Source of the DNA: Saprospiraceae bacterium
GTDB lineage: Bacteria > Bacteroidota > Bacteroidia > Chitinophagales > Saprospiraceae
Assembly (NCBI GenBank): GCA_020848995.1
Contig: JADLHA010000044.1
Location: 1 to 64,000 of the forward strand
DNA: 64,000 bases
Reading direction: 5' to 3'
Under the pieces are notes generated by a model. That model was not told where the DNA came from and searched no databases. It worked only from the letters and a program-made list of their open reading frames with translations. Shown here piece after piece: positions 29,141-41,100 of the stretch (its first letter is position 1; each line of letters begins with the position of its first letter). The position numbers were made by a program, and so were the translations under genes.

Positions 29141-32100
29141 TCATTCCACCATTACCATCTTGAACGTTTTGGTGCTAGTTGAATAATCCGCCTGGTAGTA
29201 ATACAATCCGGCCTTCACGATATCGCTTCGGTGTATGGTCAAATCATTGAATCCTTTTTCCAGGATCATCACTTGTTTGTAGCACACCCTTCCAGTAACA
29301 TCGTAAATGAAAAGGGTGACCTCCCCTCTTTCCGGCAAAATCATGCCTATGCTTGTGCTTTGACGCCAAGGGTTGGGTTCGTTTTGCAATAACACGAATG
29401 GATCCTGATCATCCTCGTAAAAGCGCAACTGGATCGTTCCTTCTTCTCCCTCCCGGTCAACGCTCAGACTCTGAGTGATCGAGGAGCCAAGGTGAATGCA
29501 GTCACTCATTCTGGTATCGGACTTGCTTCTGACTCGTATTCTCAAGATCTGTTGGTTGGTGGTAGACGTGTGAACAGACCCGTTCCAGCTCATTGGGATC
29601 ATGCCACGATTAAATGCGCTGTGATTGATGTGCTCGTTTCCCTGGATGATTTCCGGATTGACAATCACTTCCAGTATTTCAACGCGTTCTGGATCGAGTT
29701 CAATGGTTGTCTGAAAGCCTTGGAAGGCTTGTATGTTATGTGATCCAAGTTCGATATCATAAATTTGATCTGGCAGCATTCTCTTGTTTTCAATGTTCAG
29801 GTCTAGCACCTGTAAGCTTCTGGTTTCAATTTTAGATGGCTTAATTCCCCGTGTCCGGGCATTGTTCGTAAGATCTCCAATTTTGATTCCTGTGAAGTTG
29901 GCCTTGTGGTCCGTCTGCAAATCTTTGAGTTCACAATCTTCCAACAGATTTTCCTGCAAGGCGTTTTCTGCGCCATTGAAACGCATATCTTCATTGAGCA
30001 TTCGCCAGCTAGTATTTTTATCAATTTCACCGGTAATGCCTAAAATCAATTTTCGGAGTTCGGCAATATCGGCTGTTGTGATGGACTTGCTTTTATTTAC
30101 GTCAGCAGCGATCATGTCGAATGCATTTGAAAACACCTCTTTCCCCAATATGTGCTTTTGAATTCTGATGATATCTGCGGTGCTTACACCATTCAGCCAG
30201 TCATCATTCTTTGCAGGAACAATCCGGTAGCCTTGCCCGGTACTTAGATTCTGACACTGGTATTCCCCGTTGTAATTGGTCTGCCTGATTTGTGTCTGCG
30301 ATCCGGAAGGACGATTGGTAATTTCAATGTTGACATGCTCGATGGGCAAACCATCCCTGTTTAGGATCAGGCCACTGACAGTTGCCGTTGTTTTGGAATT
30401 GCATTCAGGAAGCTGTTGTATGTTGTCCTGTATGATTAGGGTCGCGGTCAGGAAGGCTGTATTTCCCAATGGATCAGTGACCCACCAATCAACGGACCTT
30501 TGACCAAGGCTGTCGCAATTATAGGCGCGTAATGTGTCATTTGTATCCCTGCTAAAGCTGAACTTCAATGGATGACCACAAGGATGACTTGAACCTGCAT
30601 CCAGTTGACTGGCCTGTAAAACCGCTTCCTTGACATCTGCCATCCCATCGCCATTTTTATCCACACCTTGCAAAGTAATGGCGGTAGAAGGGCGCGTATA
30701 TGGGGTTGGTGATTTGCAATTATTCACAGTAATGAGATGTGCACAACTGTCCTTATTGCCGCATGGGTCCTCCAGAATCCACCTGAATATATGGGTGCCT
30801 TTGGGCAATGTGCCATTAAAATGGGAAGTATTTTGACTGCTTTCGAAATCGATGGTTCCATTGCTGTTGTAATCAATTTGATACCGCCATTTCAGCTGAG
30901 ATGCATCAAAGCATTCGTCTTCTCCCAATGCGCTGATTGAGTAGGCAGCTTGTTCACAGGAGCCTTCCAGCATGCACAATAGGGTATCGCGGCAAGTGCT
31001 GAGCTTTTCATCTATGTGCGGAGGAAGGGTGTTCTTAATGAATATGATCTGAGTATGACTGAACAGGGGCGGGTGTGGAGTTTGACCGAACTCACACCAG
31101 TCAATAACTTTCCAGGTTCTAAGTATTTTGAAGCATACCCCTTCGTGGTAGAGGGGGCCAAATAACTCATCTTCGTAGCTCATGGCGGTCATCCGACAAC
31201 CAGGTTCTCGCAAAATGGGCTTGCTGTAACCAGGATTATGAATGGATTCCGGATTTACACCTTTTGGATCGCATGTTTGCGTAGTGGTATAATCGAGTGG
31301 CCAGATGATGTCTGCCTCCTGCAATTGGTTTGGGCTGTATATTTCAATCTGTTGAACACAGCTATCTGTATTACCCTGACCCCATCGCATTTCAATCACC
31401 CTCCGGATGATACCAAGTCCACAGATATTGAGGCCACTGCTGTCTACTCGCTCATGAAATGTTGCATCACAACTGCTTTCAAATATCCCGTCTATTGCCG
31501 GTCCTATGATCTGATAGGCATAACGGTTGTCCAGATGGATTATCTCCCGGTCTTTTTCCTGAAGAACAATTTTTCCAAATTGATTCCAATCACTCAGACC
31601 GATGGGATAGTCGCATTCTAATCTGATGTCTGGTAAGCATGTTTTGCGTGGCACCTGCTTGTTTTGCACAATTACGCGTACCATGCATTCAGAGCTGTTT
31701 CCAGAGGCGTCGATAACCCTCATTTGGGTTAAAATCTCCCTTTCGTCGACATCATTGCAGCAAAACAGGACTTCTCCACTCCATCCGTTGTTAGATGAAA
31801 CACAGCTTCCTGAGAACATTCTCCTTGCTTCAAATCTTGAGATCTGACAGTCGTCCCAGCTTCCATTGTCAAAGGATGCTGCATTGATCCTTGCTTCTCC
31901 GTTATCTGCAAGGCTGACGGTTGTACTGTAATCGCATACTGCTACTGGAGGTTGAAGGTCATCCACTTGGATTATTTGCTTCCGGTGAGCGGTATTTCCA
32001 CAAGCGTCGAAAATTCGGTATTGCAGCTCATGAACACCAGGCGATAATGTAATGTTTCCCCCGTTGGTTTGGTTAACGCTCTGTCCATTTAACTCTAATT

Positions 32101-35100
32101 CAACTGAATATCCACTTAAACACGAGTCCGTCGCCGAAACGAATGGTAAGTCTATCGTGGAATGACAACCGGAGTGATTCGTCGATACCAAGAGCGAGTC
32201 TGCGAAGTCCGTCACGACAGGGGCTGCCGTGTCCATTATCACTATAAATTGTTGGTCTTGTAAGTATGCACCATTTTCACACTCCCATTCGAAGAGGGTC
32301 CAGGTTCTCAGAAGTTTCATTTTACAGCTACTTTGATCGAGTATGACGTCATAGTAGCTCGCCAGCAAGTTGCAATAATAATTGACTTCACCAAATAGAC
32401 CGATTCCATTGAATTTGGGAATGCCGGTTTCGTCAGGTGAAGGATGACCATTTTTATCCAATTGGAAGCCTGATCCACAGATGAGAGATGCGTTACCTGG
32501 CATTATTATGGAGTCCAGAGGAATTCTCTTTATATAGGTGGATGCTTCGCATACTTTGCTGGAATTTCCACTGTCATCCGTTGCATAGTAACTTCTTTTC
32601 TTTACCCTGATCAGATCGTTGGAGCAATCCAGTTTTTCTTCCTGGTCATGCACCAGGTGCAAATGGGCAGAACCACAATTATCGGTAACGAAGGGCAAGA
32701 TACCCCCAGCATCTTCCCCACAATATACCGTGTCATTTTGACAGGTAATTGTGGGAGCTAATTTGTCTTCGACAAAGATTTTTCCCCAGCACGAATTGGA
32801 TCCGCAACGAGAGCCAACTTTGGCAATGAGTTCCTGATGTAATTCAGAGAAGGTAACCCTGTTTTCCGGTAATATCTCTCCCGACATTTTGAACAATTCG
32901 ACCGTATAGTTTGATTCATTGCATGAAGGATTGGCCAAAAGGTTTCCCGCTCTAATTTCTGCTTCGCAGTTTCCATCCAGACTGACGTTGATTTTGCCTT
33001 CACAGGCCATAGTACTTACTCCCGCAACGTTGATTTGCACCTGAAAGCAACACGTGCTGCGATTGCCCGCCTGATCGTTAGCTTCGTAGCAGAAGGTAGC
33101 ACCTTGGACCGGGACGGAATCGAGATCAAAATGGACGGGACTCGACTTAATAATGCTCACCACGGTATCGCAATTATCTGTTGCACGAACATAATAGTCC
33201 AGAGGATGCAAGTTCAGGAGGTTCACAAAGCAGGCACAGGGCAATGCATCAATGGTCATATTTCCTGCACATTGAAGGGCAGGGGCAATGGTATCGCGGA
33301 GCGTTATCTGTGATGTACACGTATCGGTGTTTCCGCACGAGTCCGTTACCGTCAAGCTAATGAAATAGGTTGTATCGGAGTTGGTGCAATTCAGACTATC
33401 CTGGTCTAAGGTATACAGTAGATTGCTACTGCAATTGTCTGAACTGCCGTCATTGAGTTGAATTCCTTCGAGTATAGCATAGGTGGATCCCTGAGTCGGA
33501 GCAACTACGATATCCCGACACCTGGCTAAGGGCCGCGTAGTGTCCTGAACCTGAATGGTTTGCTGACAGCTTGCGACATTTCCACAGCTATCTGTGGCCG
33601 TCCAAGTCCTTGTCAACGCGTAGTTGCTGGTACAATTGCCGTCCGATCTCGTATCGGAGAAGGTGACATTCGAGACGAAGTCTGTGCAAAGGTCACTTGC
33701 CGTTGGGACGCCTGTGGTTGATGGAGTTATGCTTGCGTCGCAATTTATCGTGACATTCGTTGGGCAAAGGATGACAGGCCTTGTTGTATCAATGGATGTA
33801 ATGGTCTGAGTGCATGAATGGCTATTTCCACAACTATCTGCCGCTGACCAGATTCGCGTTATGGTAAAATGGTCATTGCATGTTCCATTCAACCGGATAT
33901 CGAAATAGCTCAAGTTCACCATCATGCCACTGCAGTTGTCGGTAGCGACGGCGCTCCCAGTGTTCGAGGGGTCAGTACTGCTTCCACAGTTGATCGTAGC
34001 ATTGGGGGGACAGGTGATGGCTGGCCTGAGCGTGTCAATGACAAGGTAATGAATCCTGCAAATGATGGTGTCGTCCAGGTCTGATAAGGTATATTCGTGC
34101 GTTACGATGAGCGTATCCCAGGTACACCCACGGCCATCATTAGTGCGAACGGTGTAGTAAATCTTGACGCTATCGCAATATTCGGTGATGACACCTCCCA
34201 GAGACTCAAAATCTTCAATGGTTAATGCTGGGGCCGGAATGTCTGCTTTACACTGAAAAATTCCTCCTGTACTGTCAGGGCAAATTAGAGTAAAAATGCA
34301 ACAGTCAAACAGAATTTCCAGATCGTGATCGTCCTCATCATGCAAACAACAGGAATCTATGGCGTTATCTGTTGTGCCGGTTTCATTGGTTAGGATATCA
34401 TCAGGAGATGAATCAAATTCGCAGTTGCCAACATCATTTCCGTACTGATCTTCGAGGTAACTAATCTCCGCACCGTTGAAAAGGCCATTGAACATGTCAC
34501 ATGTGCCAGTAAGTATCAGATTTAATTCAACAACGGCTGAATCGCCTCTTATTATTGAGTCTGTAGGAGTAGAATACAGTTTGTTGCCGCTTAAGAGCCA
34601 ACCTGGGTTAATTCCGGGAATAAAAGTAAACTGAACTCCAAAACTATCGGTCACTTCCGGATGCAAAAGAGTCTGGGAGCCTTGATTGAATAGCGTGATC
34701 AGGTAGGTAACCGTATCCCCAGGAGCGTAGCTTTTATATACTTTCAGTGTTTTTCGCAAGGCGATGTCAAAAATGTGAGGTTCGTTGACATCGTGGTCGT
34801 CTTCGTCTATCGTGCCATCGTCCGTGATCAAATCGTCTGTCGGTTCACATGGCGCAGCGCCGATGTCGTTGGTCCTTATATTGTCGTATCTGGAGTCTGT
34901 ATCCAAGGTGTCCATCACATTCCCGGAAGTGTCTTGGGCAGACTGGATTTCTGCATAGCTTAGAAAAGAAGAAGGTGTTGAAAGATATTTAATTTCAAGT
35001 TGTAGATTCAAAGAATATTGACCACCTGGATCAATCGTATCCGGAATGGTATAACACAAAATGGAGTCCGATGATTGTATCCAAGCTGGATTTAGCATTG

Positions 35101-38100
35101 AATTAAAGGTCAATCCAGGCGGCATGTAATATACAATTTTTACCTGAGTCGCTGGAACATTGCCCTGATTGAAAATATCTATGGTGTAATTATGAAAGGT
35201 GTTTATTTTGAAGCATTGGGTGGTGTCATCGGTTAGCCTTAATGCTAGGTCGAAAATCTTTACGATAACGGTATCTTCTTCGTCTTCCAGTGGATGATCC
35301 ATGAAGTTATCCGGTTCGCTGTCGATGTCGATTTGATAGTGGTTGAAGGCCTGGGCTTCGTTTTCGCAATCGGTACCGCCATTGAAGATGCCTTTGATCC
35401 ACAGACTGTCGGTACGCCCGGAGGTTATGGTGTCAAGGTCCCACAGTTTTGTTAGGGGATTATAGATTCCTTTGGTTGCAACCGAACTAATGTAATTAAA
35501 GCACGATGGAAGTGAATCTTTTACGATTACATTTGAAGCAAAGGAAGTCAAACTGTCATTTCGAATATTTTCTATGGTTATAAGGTAGATTAAAGTGTCA
35601 TTTTTCCGAATGGCGGGAGGGTAATTACCTCCTTGGCCGGTTATTTGTTTTCTGAGTTCCAGGTCTATGTAACGGATGAAACCCGCATCCGCATTCGTAT
35701 CTTTTTGCTCCGGCCTTAAGCAGAATAGTTTGCTTAGGTACTCCTGGCCGATGTCAGAATCTTTGTTGCCTCCTGTGCCGGTTCCGGTTCCCTGTTGAGT
35801 AGGCCGAAAATATCCGTTTGCTGTGGTATGGTCGAACTTTAAATAATAGCATCCTCCCGGCAGGCAATCAAACAAATATTTGCCGGTAGTACCGGTTATC
35901 ATGGTATCGACCGGGTAATCGTCTCCCGTTCCGATCAGACTATCCAGACCGGCGCCATAAAGTTGAACTTCCAGTCCTGCAACGGGAGGTTCTCCTGAGT
36001 CCTGGATTCCATCCCGGTCGAGGTCTTCCCATGCGTAATCGCCAACTTCCGCTCCCAGAACACCACCATCCCAATGGGTCAGGCTGTCACCAAAACTGAT
36101 GAAAAATTTGGAACCCAGATTTTTGGTTCTGGCGAAGTCGCTATCGAGTGAATCGTTCATGCCCTGGTTGGCAAGTGTGGCTTTCCAGGAAGTGTCAATT
36201 CTTATGTAGTATTCACCCTGGGGTATATTGCTGAAGCCATAGTAACCTGCGCCGTCAGTCAGGGTGCTCCGGAAGGGTGTTAGTGTATCGTACGACTGAT
36301 ATAAAAATGCATTTACGTTGGGGACCCCAGGTTCGCCGGCATTTTGAATTCCGTTCTTATTGAGATCCTTCCAAACGAAATTTCCGACACTTGTTCTCGA
36401 GCAATTCACAACATTGCCGCTAAATTTATAGTACCCAGGGCAACCCTTCTCATCTGTAAAGCTGAGTTCAAAAACCTGATCGGAGGAAATTCCTCCCTGG
36501 ACGGTAGGCGTGGCAATGTTGGGGTCGCTTAAGTTCACCGCAGGGGTCCAACTGTAATGGGTGTATCCCAATGGGCCCGGGAGAACAAAATCCAATCCTT
36601 TGCAGACTTGAGACACCAGTGAATCCCGTTTTGTAGGATTGATCGCGATATTTACGGTGTCTGTGCTCACACATTGCCCTCCGCGAAGTTGCCTTAAATA
36701 GTATTGCCAATGGATTTGGGTGGTCGTGGTATTGATGTAATTAAATGAAGTGGGCGTGGCAAGTGGATTGCCCAGTGCACCCAATTGCGCACCTCCTATG
36801 TTTATCCACTGGTAGGAAATGTTGGCTAAGGGCTGGGGGCCAATAACGGGGATCACTTCTCCTGAACACACCTCGAAATCCGGTTGAAAGCTGTTTATGA
36901 GCTTCACAGATTCCTGTAAGGAAGTGCTCTCGGAGCAGGTGCAGGTAATATCTGGATCCAGGTAAGCCAAAATCCGGCAGCTATGTCCGCTCGGAATGGT
37001 TATGCTACCGCAAATTTTGACCGTACTGCCGCCAGGTATGGGCAATGCGGTTGTCGCAGTTCCCAGGTAGAAATCCGTACCCACATCCACTGACCCATTA
37101 TTGTTGAAGTCTTCGTAAAACTGGATGGTGGTAATGATTCCGGAATCAATGCTCGCACCCATATTCATGATGTCGACGCAATAATTCAGGATTTCTGAAC
37201 CGGGCGGAAATGCCGTTGCAGAAGCTTCAAGATTTTTTAAATAGAGATCTGCTTTCTCAATCGTGAAATTCTGTTCGGCTGAGGATTGGATCGCCCGAAT
37301 GACGCAGCTCATCATACTGCTGGTACAGTATGCACTTTGTCGGTTGAAGGTTTCCAGCCGGACTTTGTAATCCCCGCATTGTTGAACTTTGCCGGCATCC
37401 GTTACGTACACAGCGAAATTGAATTTGACGTCAGTACCTCCTGTGATTCCCTCCAGCAGGTCGATGTAAATAATTTCCTGACCCGAAACGACCTCAACTC
37501 TTGGATTGGAAGGACTTATGGTTGGCGGCGTTGCGTTGAGCACGGGCAGGTAAGAGCCTGGCTTATAGTGCATTCCAATCGGAAGAATGATCCTGGCAGA
37601 ATCTGTCGGCCCGGTAGGCTGTGATCCGATGGCATAACTGATGGTTACCCTTACTGAATCCTCGGTGCCTTTGCACGCATTGAAGAGGGCCGCATTGAAG
37701 TTGATCGTGCTCTTGACGCCCTCGGTAACTCCATATATTTTCAACTTGGGTGCCAGGGTGGTCCGGTAATTTGCGATGGCGCCACAGGGATCTTCTCCCC
37801 ATGCAAGGAACTCCACTAAACTTCCGCTTGCGTAATCACATGTTGTAACTGCTTTGAATCGGACCAAGAGAAAGTTCCTGGTCACATCTTTTGTTCCGAT
37901 CAATCCTTTCTTTTTTAAAACAGCGGTATCCTGATCGGTAACATTCAATTGGTAAGTGTTCCCGTAAAGCAATTGAGGTGCGGAGGTGCTGATCCAAACT
38001 GTATCCATTCCCGGCCTTACCGGATAACCCAGTTGTATACACCCGGGAACGATTTCCTGACCCAGAGGCAGACTCCAACGCAGGAAAATATGGTATAAAT

Positions 38101-41100
38101 TTCCAAGATCCGCACTGGAGAGCTGGACCATGTAGCTCAAGGTATCGCACAATGATGCAAAGGATTCGTTGTTTCCTGTGCTGTCTAACGGAGTTCGGAC
38201 GATCATTCCCAATTCTGACTGTGTCGGATTGAAGTAAATGGTGTCGGGATGATTGCAGATGGTCTCGCTGACTGATCCGGGATATTTACTGCAATCCCAT
38301 CCCCCATTGATGATCAGGGAATCCTGCTGACAATTATTGCTGATGATGCATATTTCGAGGGTGCGCGTTGCCCCAGCAGGAACGGTCCCCAATTGGATGA
38401 TTCCCAAACTGTCTTTTAAAACAGTATTGCCTCCACCGGTAATGTCGGTCACTTTGTTGACGATCAACCCTCCGGAAGGGCTCATAAAGCTAAGGTAGGT
38501 GTAGGTGCTGGCCAGATTGCCGGTATTTTTAAGGTCTACGCGGATGCAGTTGACATCTTCGCAGATCGTTATGTGGTTGGTGAGTGCATCCACCGACAGC
38601 TTGGGATAGGATACATGATAAAATTGGGAAGCGCCAACTCCCGTTTGGTAATAACCACTACAAAACATGGCAGGGTTTAGTGTCTGAGTCAAGTTCACCT
38701 TGCGCGTATCATACGGATAGGGTACACCTGGCGGATTTGCCGGATGCTTTGGTTGAACGTTGCAGCCGTATTTGATCGGAAAGTATGCATAAAGGACTTC
38801 TCCACCATCAAATTCATATCCCGGATAGATAGAGTCTGTTGCTCCTCTAAGATCTACCGTAATTGTTTTGCCGGAGATGGTAACAAACTGGGAGTGCTTT
38901 GGAAGGACGAAATCCGGGCCAAAGCGCATCTGACTGGACAGGGAATGATCAACGAATAACTGACCCTCCGGATCCCATTCGATGTCCGAGTCATGCAATT
39001 CCGAAGTATAAACGTTGATCCTGCCGGATTCCCTGATCTCGAATGGAAACCGGTCACCGGTTCCTGCGATGTTGTTTCGCAGTCCGCCGATTGCAAATGA
39101 CCCGCATCCGTTGAGGTTTGTAGATCGCGTGTCTACTCCGATTTCAACTCCGTAGTGATAGACCCGGTCCTTGAAATACCCTATGTTGCACCGGTATGTG
39201 GTGGAAGGTCGGAATGGCTCCTTGGCAAGGTACATATCGGAGCTGATCAGGACGGCTAACCCTGCATTCGCACCTCCCAGAATGCCGCACTCTCTCATCG
39301 AAAAGGAAAGGTTGACTACAATGGAGTCTCCTGGAGTGTATTTAAAGGCTGCGGGCAGGCTGCAGGAATTGTAGATTAACTTGGGCGCACTTATGTCCGC
39401 TATGATGATATTGCGATTGAGAGGATCGTAAAACATGGAAACGATGTCGCAATAGTAAGTCGAGGCTCCTCTTATGATTGTTACATTGGCACTTAACGGC
39501 AAGACCGATCTGGTTGGATTCACTGCGTCAAAATAGGTTCCGGTCAGGTCAATGCTTGCAAACCCATAGTCGTATGTACTGTCGGGATGACCCTGTACTT
39601 TTCCTTCGAAGTGAGCATTCATGGTATCTCCGGAGACGAAGTTCAACAAGTTCAATTTTGAAGTATCAAGGGTCTCTCCAGTTGTATACTGTCCGTCGTT
39701 GTTGGAATCGGGTAAGCCTAAGTTGGTCCTTCGAATCGAGAAGGCCGACTGTCGAATGCCGTTACAGCCGGGACCCGGAGGCCCGCTGCAGGTATCCGAT
39801 GTGCAGTAAATTCCATACGAGGTCGTTCTTTTACACATTGCCGGTATGGGGGTGGTGTAGCATAAGGATGGATATACGAATAACTCATGCGACACGCTTC
39901 TTTCAAAGGTGCCACAAGTGCCAATTTCACTGCAGTCACCGGTAATGTTGATGTAATTTGTATCAAGTGCTCCGAGAGTGATTGGAGATTTTAAAAATAT
40001 TCGCAAGGTATCTGGTCCGTTTGCGTGATTGGTATAATCAACATCAAATGGTTTCCAATTGCAGCTTGTGATCCCACATAAATCGAAACGCCATTCCAGA
40101 GTATTGGTATCTCCGTCGACCCCTGTCCAGTCAAGGCCTTCTTCGAAAATGTACCGATACTCATAGGTGAAATTTGGAAACCACAAGTCGGTGGTCGATT
40201 TTTGAGACATGATGCCTGAGGCGTTGATATACTTTTCCTGCACATAGGATCCGGAATTGATGAAGTATGGACTGAATATTGAGTTTGTGAGTGATGCCGC
40301 AATACATCTTCCATAACCACTGTTTGTTAATGGAGACGTGAAGCTATTGCACATGTCGGAATACATAAAGTAAGGTATATAGCAGGAGTATGCAAAGTTG
40401 CAGCTTACACCGTTTTCGTAACAATTGTAATAGGTCTTGGCCTGGTAAGAAAAGTATATGGTATCGTTCACCTTGATCTCAACGTTGCCTGTGTTCACCT
40501 GAAAATGGTGGAGAAATCCCTGACCGGGAGGTGCGCCATCGCAGGTATATACGGGCGCTGTTGCTGCCTGGGTTGTAAATGGCGAGATTTTTGTCCAAAC
40601 TCCATTGATGCCGATTTTGTAATAGATTTTAGCGGTGTCCCAATTCAGATTGATTTTAGTTGCAAAATCGACCCGGAGTACGAAATTTCTGCCCGAGGCC
40701 GTACCGTAGTTTCTAAAAAGCGTTTGGACCTTTAAACTGTCGTCGGCATAACATTGGGAGCGGTTGTCGGTGTGTCCCGCACCGGTAAAGTTCGGCCTGT
40801 ACACATTGAATCTCACACCAGACGTTGGTTTGGGTATGATCTCTTCGCAAAACGCATACGCACCACATCCATATCGTGCGTTGCGCTGAATGTCTGATAT
40901 GGGACCACCCGGACAGCTTACCGTTTTCCAGGTTTCTTTGATCTGCAATTTCTCGTTGAACTGGAATAGGGCGCTATCATTGGGGTTGGGCCCTGCAATA
41001 GCCTGGCCAATTTCTGAAGCTCCTAAGGTAAAAAACAGGGTATCCCCATTGGTGTACGAAACGGGAACGATGACATTTTTCACCTTGAGTTGCACAAAGT

